Positions 14,982-23,206 of a DNA stretch of 37,221 bases are shown in pieces (within the stretch, counting starts at the first letter, position 1; each line of letters opens with the position of its first letter). The notes under the pieces are model-generated. The model had not been told where the DNA came from. It was given only the letters and a program-made list of their open reading frames with translations, and searched no databases. Both the position numbers and the translations under genes were made by a program. Source of the stretch: JANQKX01 sp039028695 (GTDB lineage: Bacteria > Pseudomonadota > Alphaproteobacteria > Kiloniellales > Kiloniellaceae); NCBI GenBank assembly GCA_039028695.1, contig JBCCHN010000043.1, forward strand, positions 1 to 37,221, in the 5' to 3' direction.

Positions 14982-15896
14982 ATGTCGAGCCAAGCCGCTA
15001 CCAAACGGGCAAAATTGCCCATGAAAATGCGCCTGAAAGCCTGGTGGGACGGCAACCTTCTTGAGGTGCGGTCCAAAGGCTCGGACGGCCAATCTGGTGA
15101 TGGTGCAACAACCAACCCCAGAACCACGCAGCTCGACAAGGTCGCTTTGATACAGGCGATCTGGGGTGACGGCATGACGGGTCCAGGTGACAAGGACTAT
15201 ATTGCCAACCTGGTCAAACCCATGGGGCTGGACCCTTCGATGACGATCTTGGACCTAGGCGCCGGCCTGGGCGGCCCCACCCGCATTATGGCCGAGCATT
15301 TCGGCCCCTGGGTCAATGGTCTTGAGCTCGACAAAGACTTTGCAGAAGCAGGCATGGCCTTGTCTGAAAAGGCGGGCCTGGCCAAAAAAGCCAGTGTTGC
15401 AGTGGTGGATTTGGACAAGCATGAATTCCGTCCCGGTGCTGTGGATGGCGTTCTATCAAAGGAACTATTATTTAAAATCAAAGACAAAGAAGCATTGATT
15501 AAAAAAATTGCTGTGCATCTCAAGGACCGTGGTCGCTTGTTGATGACGGACTACATTCGCCCGGCCGGAGTAAGTGAAGACGATATTGCTGAATGGATCG
15601 CCGCCGACCCGGAAGATCCTGAAATCTGGACAAGCGAGCAGTACGAAGCTGCATTCAACCAAAATAATATGGATTTGCGTATTCATGAGGACGTCACCCA
15701 GGAGCATATCGATCTGGTAACGGGTGCCTGGCAGCGGATCATGACATCTCCCTTATGCAAAAAACTAAATCCGGAAACCGGCGCGGAACTGGTGAAAATG
15801 GGCGAATTCTGGCAAGGTCGACTGCGGGAACTGGAAAAGGGTAACCTGATCTTAGTGCGCTACTTTGCCCTGAAACGGGTCAATCTTGAATCCTAG
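14982..15896 (+). CDS. Class I SAM-dependent methyltransferase
   Basis: A 304-residue cytoplasmic methyltransferase. The SAM-binding motif I is ILDLGAGLGGPTRIMAEHF, motif II is VNGLELD and the later core strand is DRGRLLMTDYIRP. This organisation resembles the phosphoethanolamine / sarcosine N-methyltransferase group, but the substrate-binding loops are not diagnostic. An unusual N-terminal extension of about 60 residues (SSQAATKRAKLPMK, WWDGNLLEV) precedes the core. The start at 14982 follows AAAGAG closely; ATGs at 15021 and 15027 are alternatives. The divergent neighbour is cheZ, with a CtrA box in between. Confidence 0.8.
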   Translation: MSSQAATKRAKLPMKMRLKAWWDGNLLEVRSKGSDGQSGDGATTNPRTTQLDKVALIQAIWGDGMTGPGDKDYIANLVKPMGLDPSMTILDLGAGLGGPTRIMAEHFGPWVNGLELDKDFAEAGMALSEKAGLAKKASVAVVDLDKHEFRPGAVDGVLSKELLFKIKDKEALIKKIAVHLKDRGRLLMTDYIRPAGVSEDDIAEWIAADPEDPEIWTSEQYEAAFNQNNMDLRIHEDVTQEHIDLVTGAWQRIMTSPLCKKLNPETGAELVKMGEFWQGRLRELEKGNLILVRYFALKRVNLES

Positions 15897-15950
15897 AAAC
15901 AAGCATTGAACCGGAAAGCCTGAGTTCCATTTGATTGGCTGCGGAAAGCG

Positions 15951-15979
15951 TTGACAGCGCTGGTTCACTTGCCTATTTT
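15951..15979 (+). promoter_or_regulatory. Strong sigma-70-type promoter for rpmJ
   Basis: TTGACA (15951-15956), a 17-bp spacer and TATTTT (15974-15979) make a near-consensus promoter. It predicts a leader of about 65-70 nt before rpmJ. Confidence 0.7.
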
Positions 15980-16053
15980 CGCGCCGAATTCTCCGCAATC
16001 TCATCAAGAGTGTCGGCCTGGGCGCCTGCTCCAGCGACCATCAGGAAACGGTC

Positions 16054-16179
16054 ATGAAAGTCTTGAATTCTTTGAAAACCGCCAAATTGCGCGAAAAAGG
16101 CTGCCGCGTGATCCGCCGTCATGGTCGGGTTTACGTGATCAACAAAAAGAACCCCCGCTTTAAGGCCCGTCAAGGGTAA
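16054..16179 (+). CDS. rpmJ: 50S ribosomal protein L36
   Basis: A 41-residue basic protein beginning MKVLNSLKTAKLREKGC and ending NPRFKARQG, the pattern of the short alphaproteobacterial L36. It is a component of the large ribosomal subunit. Only one Cys is present, so this is the zinc-free (C-minus) form rather than the four-ligand zinc form. AGGAAA lies 6 nt before the ATG. It is monocistronic, with a strong promoter at 15951 and an intrinsic terminator at 16232-16260. Confidence 0.95.
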   Translation: MKVLNSLKTAKLREKGCRVIRRHGRVYVINKKNPRFKARQG

Positions 16180-16191
16180 TAATCAACCCTG

Positions 16192-16207
16192 GAGCGCGGC
16201 AGCGCTC
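16192..16207 (+). other. Small hairpin just after rpmJ
   Basis: GAGCGC and GCGCTC form a 6-bp stem with a 4-base loop, 13 nt past the rpmJ stop and before the main terminator. No T run follows. It may protect the 3' end of the message. Confidence 0.4.
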
Positions 16208-16231
16208 TCTGACAGCCAAGCGAGAGCCATT

Positions 16232-16260
16232 AAGCCGCGCCTGATCGGGTCGCGGCTTTT
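16232..16260 (+). terminator. Intrinsic terminator of rpmJ
   Basis: AAGCCGCG (16232-16239) pairs with CGCGGCTT (16251-16258) across an 11-base loop, giving an 8-bp GC-rich stem that runs straight into TTTT. Confidence 0.8.
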
Positions 16261-16363
16261 CCTATTTGAGCGTTTTGTGTTTCCCTTCCACCCCTTGACC
16301 CTCCAAGTTTGAGCGCGCATTTTCCTGAGACTGTAATTTTTTGTCGAAGAATAGGATCGCGTA

Positions 16364-17851
16364 ATGCGGATGCCCGATCCGGACCAAAAGGTCATTGCCT
16401 CGAAAAGCGAGATCGTTCAGGCGCTGTCCAGGATCGTGCCGGGCGAAGGTGTGATCGCCGATGCGGACGAGTTGAGAGCCTACGAGAGCGATGGGCTGAC
16501 CGCCTATAAGCAGCCTCCCCTTATTGCCGTCTTGCCGGAGACCACCCAGCAAGTGTCCCAGGTCATGGCCTTTTGCAAGGAAAAAGGCATCAAGATCGTA
16601 CCTCGCGGCGCCGGAACTTCTCTGTCTGGTGGCGCCCTGCCTCTGGCCGACGGCATCCTCTTGGGGATGGGCAAGTTCAACCGAATTTTGGAAATCGACT
16701 ACGAGAACCTATGCGTGGTGACTCAGCCGGGCGTGACCAACCTGGGCATCACACATGCCGTTGAAGGGGACGGCTTCTACTATGCTCCCGATCCCTCCAG
16801 CCAGATCGCTTGCACGATCGGCGGTAATGTGGCGGAGAATTCCGGCGGTGTGCATTGCCTCAAATACGGTCTCACCACCAACAATCTCTTGGGGCTGGAA
16901 ATGGTGACCATCGACGGGGAGATCCTGCGCATCGGCGGTAAACAGATGGATTCGGCCGGCTATGACCTTTTAGGGCTGCTGACCGGATCCGAAGGTCTGT
17001 TGGGCGTGGTCACCGAGATCATCGTGCGCATTTTGAAAAAGCCGGAAACCGCCCGCGCGCTTTTGGTAGGCTTCCCCTCTGCTGAGGCAGCGGGCGATTG
17101 CGTTGCCACCATCATTGGGAATGGGATTATTCCCGGCGGTATGGAAATGATGGACCGGCCGGCGATCCATGCCGCCGAAGATTTTGTGGCAGCGGGTTAC
17201 CCCCGTGAGGCGGAAGCTCTGCTCATTATCGAATTGGACGGCCCTCAGGTCGAAGTGGACCACCTAATCGACCAGGTGTCCAGCATTTCCCGCGACAACG
17301 GCGCCAACAGCATTCAGGTTAGCAATAATGAAGAGGAGCGCCTGCGGTTTTGGGCCGGCCGCAAGGCAGCCTTTCCGGCGGTGGGGCGCATTTCCCCTGA
17401 CTACTATTGCATGGACGGCACCATTCCCCGACGTGCATTGCCCCTGGTTCTGCGGCGCATGCGCGAGATGAGCGACCACTATGGCCTGGATTGCGCCAAT
17501 GTGTTCCATGCCGGCGACGGCAACCTACATCCGCTCATCCTTTACGACGCCAACAAGCCCGGCGAGCTGGACAAGGCAGAGGCTTTCGGTGCCGATATCC
17601 TTAAGCTCTGTGTCGAGGTCGGCGGCGTCTTGTCCGGGGAGCACGGCATCGGCGTCGAAAAACGGGACCTTATGGGCGAGATGTTCTCAGAAGCGGATTT
17701 GAAGCAACAGCAAAGGATCAAATGCGCCTTTGATCCGCAAAGCCTTCTTAACCCGGGCAAGGTCTTTCCCCAACTCCACCGCTGCGCCGAGTTGGGCCGG
17801 CTGCATATTCGCGGCGGCAAGATTCCCTTTCCCGAACTGCCCCGGTTTTAA
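16364..17851 (+). CDS. glcD: Glycolate oxidase subunit GlcD (FAD-linked)
   Basis: A 495-residue FAD-dependent subunit that oxidises glycolate to glyoxylate as part of the GlcDEF complex at the inner membrane. The PCMH-type FAD domain shows IVPRGAGTSLSGGALP and CTIGGNVAENSGGVHCLKYG. The C-terminal FAD-oxidase domain carries NVFHAGDGNLHPLI and the SGEHGIGVEKR signature that closes the active site. Length matches E. coli GlcD (499). AGGA lies 8 nt before the ATG. It is the first gene of glcDEF, with glcE 33 bp downstream. D-lactate dehydrogenases share these motifs, but the GlcE and GlcF neighbours settle the assignment. Confidence 0.95.
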   Translation: MRMPDPDQKVIASKSEIVQALSRIVPGEGVIADADELRAYESDGLTAYKQPPLIAVLPETTQQVSQVMAFCKEKGIKIVPRGAGTSLSGGALPLADGILLGMGKFNRILEIDYENLCVVTQPGVTNLGITHAVEGDGFYYAPDPSSQIACTIGGNVAENSGGVHCLKYGLTTNNLLGLEMVTIDGEILRIGGKQMDSAGYDLLGLLTGSEGLLGVVTEIIVRILKKPETARALLVGFPSAEAAGDCVATIIGNGIIPGGMEMMDRPAIHAAEDFVAAGYPREAEALLIIELDGPQVEVDHLIDQVSSISRDNGANSIQVSNNEEERLRFWAGRKAAFPAVGRISPDYYCMDGTIPRRALPLVLRRMREMSDHYGLDCANVFHAGDGNLHPLILYDANKPGELDKAEAFGADILKLCVEVGGVLSGEHGIGVEKRDLMGEMFSEADLKQQQRIKCAFDPQSLLNPGKVFPQLHRCAELGRLHIRGGKIPFPELPRF

Positions 17852-17884
17852 CGGCCTTTATGTTCACCCTGGCGACTCCTTACA

Positions 17885-19111
17885 ATGCTTGACCTCTATA
17901 AGCCCCAAACCGTCGACGAAGTTCTGCCAATTGTCGAAGCGGCGCTGGAAGCCAAGTCGCCCCTAGAGGTCCTCGGCCGCGCAAGCAAAAGAGCCCTGGG
18001 GCGACCATCTCAAACGGCGGCAGGGCTGGATCTATCCGAGTTGTCCGGCGTGACCCTTTACGAGCCCGAGGAGCTTGTTCTGCAAGCTCTGCCCGGTACG
18101 CCAATGGCCGAGATCCAAGGGTTGCTCGATGAAAACCGGCAAATCATGGCTTTTGAACCCCCGGACTTCGGGGCCCTCCTCGGCGGCGTATCCGATCAGG
18201 GCAGCTTAGGCGGCGCCCTCGCCTGTAACCTGGCCGGCCCCCGTCGCCTTAAATCGGGCGCGGCGCGGGATCACTTCTTAGGGGTCGAGGGCGTATCGGG
18301 CCGGGGCGAGTTTTTCAAGGCCGGCGGCCGCGTTGTAAAAAACGTGACAGGGTATGACGTCATGAAACTGCTAGCTGGGTCCTACGGCACTCTGGCGGTG
18401 ATGACCCAAATCACCATCAAGGTTCTGCCCCGCCCGGAAAAGACCTACAGCCTGCTGCTTTTTGGTCTGGATCATCATGGAGCTCGCACAGCCATGGCGC
18501 GCGCCTTACAATCGCCCCATGAGGTGTCTGCCGCAGCCCACCTGCCGGCCGGGCTCAGCGGCGCATCTACGGTGTCTTATGTCAAGGACTCCGGGTCCTC
18601 CGTCACAGCTATACGTGTGGAGGGACCGGGTCCCTCGGTTCAGCATCGCAGCGACAGTTTGCGCCGCGAACTGTCAGATCTGGCCGAAAGCGAAATCTTG
18701 CACAGCCACAACTCCCTTACCTTTTGGCGTGAGATTGGCAACCTGCACCCCCTCTGCGGAGAAACGCAGCGGCGGGTATGGCGTCTGTCGATGCCTCCTG
18801 CACAATCAGGCGCCGTCGCCGAGCGCTTGCTGGAAGCTTTTCCCAGCGCGGACCTTCTTTTCGACTGGGGCGGCGGATTGCTTTGGCTTGGCCTGCCACC
18901 GAGCGAAGATGACAATCACGCATCCGTACGCTCCGCTCTGGGAAGCGACAATGGGCACGCCACCCTTTTTAAAGCTCCGGAGACTCTTCGGGCCGCTGTC
19001 CCCGTTTTTCAGCCGCAAGCACCGGCATTGCAATCACTGTCGCAACGCATCAAAGGAAGTTTCGATCCCGCGGGGATCTTAAATCCCGGTCGCCTCTATC
19101 AGGATTATTAG
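17885..19111 (+). CDS. glcE: Glycolate oxidase subunit GlcE
   Basis: A 408-residue second FAD-binding subunit of glycolate oxidase, shorter than GlcD as in E. coli (350). It has a PCMH-like FAD fold with GTPMAEIQGLLDE, GGVSDQGSLGGALACNLAGP and VVKNVTGYDVMKLLAGSYGTL. The C-terminus ends FDPAGILNPGRLY, the family's closing motif. No clear ribosome site precedes the ATG at 17885; translation may be partly coupled to glcD, whose stop is 33 bp upstream. glcF starts 6 bp after the stop. Confidence 0.93.
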   Translation: MLDLYKPQTVDEVLPIVEAALEAKSPLEVLGRASKRALGRPSQTAAGLDLSELSGVTLYEPEELVLQALPGTPMAEIQGLLDENRQIMAFEPPDFGALLGGVSDQGSLGGALACNLAGPRRLKSGAARDHFLGVEGVSGRGEFFKAGGRVVKNVTGYDVMKLLAGSYGTLAVMTQITIKVLPRPEKTYSLLLFGLDHHGARTAMARALQSPHEVSAAAHLPAGLSGASTVSYVKDSGSSVTAIRVEGPGPSVQHRSDSLRRELSDLAESEILHSHNSLTFWREIGNLHPLCGETQRRVWRLSMPPAQSGAVAERLLEAFPSADLLFDWGGGLLWLGLPPSEDDNHASVRSALGSDNGHATLFKAPETLRAAVPVFQPQAPALQSLSQRIKGSFDPAGILNPGRLYQDY

Positions 19112-19117
19112 AGCCGT

Positions 19118-20425
19118 ATGCAAACCAATTTTTCCTTAGCACAACTGGCCGACCCCGATGTCGCCGCCTCCGAAGGCATTTTACGCACCTGCGTGCATTG
19201 TGGGTTCTGTACGGCCACCTGCCCGACCTATGTGATGCTCGGGGATGAGCTGGATAGCCCTCGCGGGCGTATCTACCTGCTCAAGGAAATGTTGGAGAAG
19301 GAGCAAAAACCTAGCGAAAAAGTGGTCAAGCACATCGATCGCTGCCTCTCGTGCCTGTCCTGCATGTCGACCTGCCCGTCCGGCGTGCACTATATGCACT
19401 TGGTGGATCACGGCCGCAAATACATCGCTGGGAACTTTAAACGCCCGGCCATCGACCGACTGTTGCGGCGGGTTCTGGCTATTGTGCTACCAAACCCCAA
19501 CCTGTTCCGTCTTTCCTTACTGGCGGCCGGTTTCGCCAAACCCTTCGCCAGCCTTCTGCCGGAAAAAGTCCGGCCCATGCTCAAGCTCGCTCCGGCCCAG
19601 ATCGCCCCACCCAGCGATCTGGAGCGCCCTCAAGTCGTGCCGGCGCAAGGCACGCGCCGAGGCCGGGTTGCCCTTTTAACCGGCTGCGCGCAGAAGGTTC
19701 TGGCACCACAGATCAATGAGGCCACGGTCCGCCTGCTCACCCGCCTGGGGCTTGACGTGGTGATCGGTGAGAGCGGCTGTTGCGGCGCCCTCACTCACCA
19801 CATGGGTGACGAACATTCCGCCTTGTCGGCCGCCAAGAAAAACGTTGCTATCTGGCAAACAGAAATGGATGGTGACGGCCTGAATGCCATTGTCATCAAT
19901 GCCTCGGGCTGCGGCACAACTGTTAAAGACTATGGCTTTATGTTGCGCAGCGATCCCCAGTGGGCAGAATCCGCCGATCGCATATCCCGATTAACCTGCG
20001 ACGTAAGCGAGGTAGTCGAGCGGTTTGGCGAAGACATCATTAAGACGGCGACGGGCCTGGACGAGCTATTGCGCGCCCGTTTGCGAGTCACCTACCATTC
20101 CGCCTGTTCCCTTCAGCACGGCCAAAAGATCAAGGCCCTACCAGCGCAGTTGCTGCGCGCCGCCGGCTACAACGTTGCCACCCCCGCTGAAGCGCACCTT
20201 TGTTGTGGTTCCGCAGGTACCTACAACATTCTGCAGCCCGAATTGGCCGGACGCTTGAAAGCCCGCAAACTCTCCCACCTGGCCGCAACCGCGCCGGATG
20301 TAATCGCCACCGGCAATATTGGCTGCATGACCCAGTTGGCCAGCGGCAATGACGTGCCCCTGGTTCACACGGTCGAATTGCTAGACTGGGCAACCGGTGG
20401 GCCCCGGCCGACGGCCCTTCATTAA
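19118..20425 (+). CDS. glcF: Glycolate oxidase iron-sulfur subunit GlcF
   Basis: A 435-residue electron-transfer subunit that takes electrons from GlcDE flavins, probably to quinone. Two 4Fe-4S motifs are complete: C25-VHC28-GFC31-TATC35-P and C76-LSC79-LSC82-MSTC86-P. Two CCG (DUF224) domains follow, with GCCGALTHHMG and LCCGSAGTYN. Length fits E. coli GlcF (407). It is the last gene of glcDEF and ends 15 bp from the convergent, decayed DUF1194 locus. No glcC-type regulator is in the window. Confidence 0.95.
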   Translation: MQTNFSLAQLADPDVAASEGILRTCVHCGFCTATCPTYVMLGDELDSPRGRIYLLKEMLEKEQKPSEKVVKHIDRCLSCLSCMSTCPSGVHYMHLVDHGRKYIAGNFKRPAIDRLLRRVLAIVLPNPNLFRLSLLAAGFAKPFASLLPEKVRPMLKLAPAQIAPPSDLERPQVVPAQGTRRGRVALLTGCAQKVLAPQINEATVRLLTRLGLDVVIGESGCCGALTHHMGDEHSALSAAKKNVAIWQTEMDGDGLNAIVINASGCGTTVKDYGFMLRSDPQWAESADRISRLTCDVSEVVERFGEDIIKTATGLDELLRARLRVTYHSACSLQHGQKIKALPAQLLRAAGYNVATPAEAHLCCGSAGTYNILQPELAGRLKARKLSHLAATAPDVIATGNIGCMTQLASGNDVPLVHTVELLDWATGGPRPTALH

Positions 20426-20440
20426 CGTCGGTATTTGGAC

Positions 20441-20788
20441 CTATCCCGGAGGGTTCGGAGCATGATCACGCGTTAAGGCGCGTAGGCTTTTCCAGGTAAA
20501 ACCCCCGATACCCTCGAAGATAATGGCCGAGCCTTCATTCAGCGAACGGGTATCACTGAGTTCAGTAATCAGGTCCGGATCTACCTTGTCCCCATCGTAA
20601 AGGGTTTTAGTAGTATCGAAAACAACGGTCCAACTTTCGCTGTCGTTTGATCGACCGAGTTAGCCCGTTCCATCACCGCCGATCGCTCAGTCACGGCCAT
20701 TGGTCCCGCCGCTGTCGTCGACACGAAGAAGTCATTGCCTTGGTCATCGTAAAGGGAGTCATCGCCCCACCGGCCGGTTAGAGGATCA
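20441..20788 (-). pseudogene. Decayed RTX-like (haemolysin-type calcium-binding) C-terminal tail of the DUF1194 gene
   Basis: Beyond the DUF1194 stop (20791-20789), RTX-like nonapeptides continue on the minus strand one base out of frame: GDGDDPLTGRWGDDSLYDDQ (about 20810-20750). Near 20718 the protein-like sequence returns to the original frame (DSGGTNGRD), where it is broken by TGA (20689-20687) and TAA (20662-20660). It then runs open through ESWTVVFDTTKTLYDGDKVD and NEGSAIIFEGIGGFTW to a TAG at 20443-20441. The last part resembles the end of RTX or serralysin-type tails. At least two indels and two nonsense codons are needed, so this is a relic unless the assembly contains errors. Confidence 0.6.
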
Positions 20789-21571
20789 TCACCGTCCCCA
20801 ACCCCTTGCCGCGTGTTGGATCGTGGGGGCCCCGTGACCGGCCAATGGGTCGTCAGAAATCTCACGGACTAATTTTTGCACGATGGCATCGGCAAAATCG
20901 TCATAGCTATCGACCGCCAAAACAAACGAGCCTGGTCCACCGGTGACATAGCGGCGAAAATAACCTTCCAACTCGAAGTTGTCATCCAAAATGGCCAATC
21001 CATTAATGGTGACCCCCTGAGCAACGATCTCATCCCTTAGACTCTTGGGATGAGGTCCTTGATTCGAGTGTTCATCCGATGTCAGGTCCATCACCAGCCG
21101 CCGGCCCGTAAATTGATTTTCAGTAATAAGCTTCAATCCATGCTTCAAGGCCGATCCGGTAGCCGTGCCGAAGCCTTGGAACCGCCTGGCCTGACGCGCG
21201 ATCGCATCCCCAAATCGAAGGGAGTCCGTCCGACTACGCACCTGCATCCAGGGCACCGTGTCAACCTGTTGAAAGCTTGCGCTCCATTGAACAAAGGTCA
21301 CCGCAAGCCCACCCCCACCCAGCGCCTTAATGGCGGCAATCACCTCTTCGCTGCGAAAGGCCTGGGCATAGCCAGTTATCTGAAGATCGAATTCAAGACC
21401 ACGAATACTTGAGGAGGAATCGGCTAGGAGAACTAACTCCAATTCGACGGGCACATCGGCCGCCTTTGCGATGGGCTGAGACACATCGGGCCCAATCGCC
21501 CAGGTGCAAAAGAAAAAGCAGACGGTCAGAATCCGAGCCGGCACCCGGCAGCGGGAGAGCGACACTCTCAC
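20789..21571 (-). CDS. DUF1194 (von Willebrand A-like) secreted protein, truncated C-terminus
   Basis: A 260-residue protein. An N-terminal signal peptide (ILTVCFFFCTWAI core, cleavage probably near AKAADV) precedes a DUF1194 domain. The domain begins LELVLLADSSSSI, a MIDAS-like DxSxS, and includes MDLTSDEHSNQ, the family's DVSGDG-like position. It ends at FADAIVQKLVREI. The last 23 residues (DDPLAGHGAPTIQ) look like the first degenerate RTX repeat before a stop. The function of DUF1194 is unknown; the vWA fold suggests protein binding in the periplasm. The GTG start overlaps the TGA of the upstream oxygenase gene (GTGA), so the two are translationally coupled. Confidence 0.8.
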   Translation of the reverse strand: MRVSLSRCRVPARILTVCFFFCTWAIGPDVSQPIAKAADVPVELELVLLADSSSSIRGLEFDLQITGYAQAFRSEEVIAAIKALGGGGLAVTFVQWSASFQQVDTVPWMQVRSRTDSLRFGDAIARQARRFQGFGTATGSALKHGLKLITENQFTGRRLVMDLTSDEHSNQGPHPKSLRDEIVAQGVTINGLAILDDNFELEGYFRRYVTGGPGSFVLAVDSYDDFADAIVQKLVREISDDPLAGHGAPTIQHAARGWGR

Positions 21572-22452
21572 CGATCAATTCCACAGTCTTGGGGAAAGGA
21601 GCGCACAAGGTCGACATAACCTTGGGAAAACACCATATCCGGTCGGCGGTCATAGCTGAAGATGGCCACAATGCGCGGCCGGTCGGTGGAACCCACTTTA
21701 GACACCCTATGCATTGAACGACTGCCATTGAACAGGGTAAAATCTCCGGCCCTGATGGGTACACGGCGGCCCATTTGCGCCGGATCAGCGAAGAGCCGGC
21801 CGATGGCCTCATAATTCTCCACTTTTTCGTCGTCCCGCTCCTTTGGCGAGGGCTCGCCGCGGATATAGGGCGCATATTCAAAAACGCCGCCGCTGTCGGG
21901 CGCCTGCAACAATAGAGTCACCACACCATCGTTGGGATTGTAATGCCAACCATTGCAATCACCCTCATGGGCGATTTGCAGCGTCAAAGCCAAATGGGGG
22001 CAAGCGCTAGTATAAAGCCGGTCACATCCCAAAATTTGGCGAACAAATTCCGTCAGGGCGGAACACAAAAACAAACGCCGGATAATGCTATTGTTGGGAA
22101 TTTGATGATTGAGGACTTGCCGATAGCGGTTTTGGTGAAGAAGGGCACGGGCATGTCCGGCCGGAAAGGTAGCCTGATCGTCATAAACATAAGCTGGGCG
22201 CAGCCGATCATAATAATAACCCACCCCGATCAGCGCTTCGGCCTCGCGCACCATCTGCGCCAGCGCATCCTCACGAACGAATCCCGGCAAGACACAGATC
22301 GCATCCCGATCCAGATTTTCGCGACAATGGCGGACCAGTTCCCCCATCGCCACGGGATCCCGATCGCCAATGGAATAGCTCTGGCCATCAATAAAATTCA
22401 AAGGATCATCTGAAACCGGGGAGGCGGCCATCTTTTGCCAGGCATCTTGCAT
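21568..22452 (-). CDS. 2-oxoglutarate/Fe(II) oxygenase-like protein (PhyH/HalD-like) with an altered facial triad
   Basis: About 294 residues. The double-stranded beta-helix core is visible from LYTSACPHLALTLQIAHEGD to the end. The first metal motif is W-H170-Y-N172 where HxD is expected. GGVFEYAPYIRG follows. The distal His is H248 (SMHRVSK) and the 2OG-binding Arg lies in RPRIVAIFSYD. Layout is closest to the HalD/ArpA-like group of small-molecule hydroxylases and halogenases. The D-to-N change may weaken or alter iron binding. The frame is open to 22596, but the ATG at 22452 has GGAGA 8 nt upstream and is preferred. It is coupled to the DUF1194 gene by a 4-bp overlap. Confidence 0.8.
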   Translation of the reverse strand: MQDAWQKMAASPVSDDPLNFIDGQSYSIGDRDPVAMGELVRHCRENLDRDAICVLPGFVREDALAQMVREAEALIGVGYYYDRLRPAYVYDDQATFPAGHARALLHQNRYRQVLNHQIPNNSIIRRLFLCSALTEFVRQILGCDRLYTSACPHLALTLQIAHEGDCNGWHYNPNDGVVTLLLQAPDSGGVFEYAPYIRGEPSPKERDDEKVENYEAIGRLFADPAQMGRRVPIRAGDFTLFNGSRSMHRVSKVGSTDRPRIVAIFSYDRRPDMVFSQGYVDLVRSFPQDCGIDR

Positions 22453-22590
22453 CACATCAGTCTCCAGAAGGGCAACTGCCGTCAGACTATACCGTCTACC
22501 ATGCAAAAACCTCCCGGAAATTGTCATCGACTGGTCAAAAATTGTCGAATATGAGAAAACGCCTGATGGAAAAGTGATCATCGGCGCAGG

Positions 22591-22612
22591 GCGCAAAACT
22601 TGGGTTTTGCGC
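22591..22612 (+). promoter_or_regulatory. Perfect 9-bp hairpin upstream of the TPR protein gene
   Basis: GCGCAAAAC and GTTTTGCGC are perfect complements separated by TTGG, 22 bp before the start codon at 22635. There is no T tract. It may act as an operator in the divergent promoter region or as a structure in the mRNA leader that limits ribosome access. Confidence 0.45.
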
Positions 22613-22634
22613 AGATGTCCGCCATAATAGTCCT

Positions 22635-23195
22635 ATGATGAGAATTCCAGCGGCAGTCGTGGCCCTGGTGGCCATTTTGGGATTGTCCGGCGCTATCGCC
22701 CGGGCGGACCAATCCGATGATCGCCTTGAGGCGCTTTTTAATCAGCTTTTGACTTCCGAAACCTTCGCTCAAGCCCAAGCGACGGAATTTCAGATTTGGC
22801 GCATTTGGAGCAGCAGCGAAGACGATGCGGTGACCCTGCTTATGAAGGAGGGATCGGAAGCGATGGCGGTCAGCGATTACCCCCGCGCCTTGCGCTATTT
22901 CGATCAGATCACGGCCATTGCCCCTGACTTTGCTGAGGGATGGAACAAGCGGGCCACCGTCCACTACCTCATGAGCAACTACCAGGCCTCGCTAGAAGAT
23001 ATCGATAAAACCTTGGCCTTGGAGCCGCGCCATTTCGGCGCCCTCTCCGGCAGAGGGCTGATTTATATTCAGCTCAAGAGCTTGGAAGACGCGCTGAAAT
23101 CCTTCGAGGAGGCGATAGAAATTCACCCGACCATGCCCGGTCCACGCGTCAACGCCGAAGCCATCCGCCAAATCCTTAAGGAAAGCGAGATTTAG
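22635..23195 (+). CDS. Secreted or periplasmic TPR-repeat protein
   Basis: A 186-residue protein with a signal peptide (MMRIPAAVVALVAILGLSG, cleavage likely after ARA at about 24). Three TPR units follow at about 70-175: DYPRALRYFDQITAIAPDFA, NYQASLEDIDKTLALEPRHF and SLEDALKSFEEAIEIHPTMP. This arrangement occurs in many small alphaproteobacterial periplasmic TPR proteins that act as protein-protein adaptors; the partner is unknown. No good ribosome site is seen, and a stable hairpin ends 22 bp before the ATG. Two consecutive ATGs (22635, 22638) are possible starts. Confidence 0.8.
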   Translation: MMRIPAAVVALVAILGLSGAIARADQSDDRLEALFNQLLTSETFAQAQATEFQIWRIWSSSEDDAVTLLMKEGSEAMAVSDYPRALRYFDQITAIAPDFAEGWNKRATVHYLMSNYQASLEDIDKTLALEPRHFGALSGRGLIYIQLKSLEDALKSFEEAIEIHPTMPGPRVNAEAIRQILKESEI

Positions 23196-23206
23196 GTCTC
23201 CTCAGG

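Noticed and set aside
16295..16323. glcDEF promoter TTGACC-N17-CATTTT
   Set aside because: The -10 matches consensus at only 3 of 6 positions, so it is not listed as a feature.
20581..20865. 94-codon minus-strand ORF as an independent gene
   Set aside because: It has no ribosome site and its protein-like part is the out-of-frame continuation of the DUF1194 gene's RTX-like tail.
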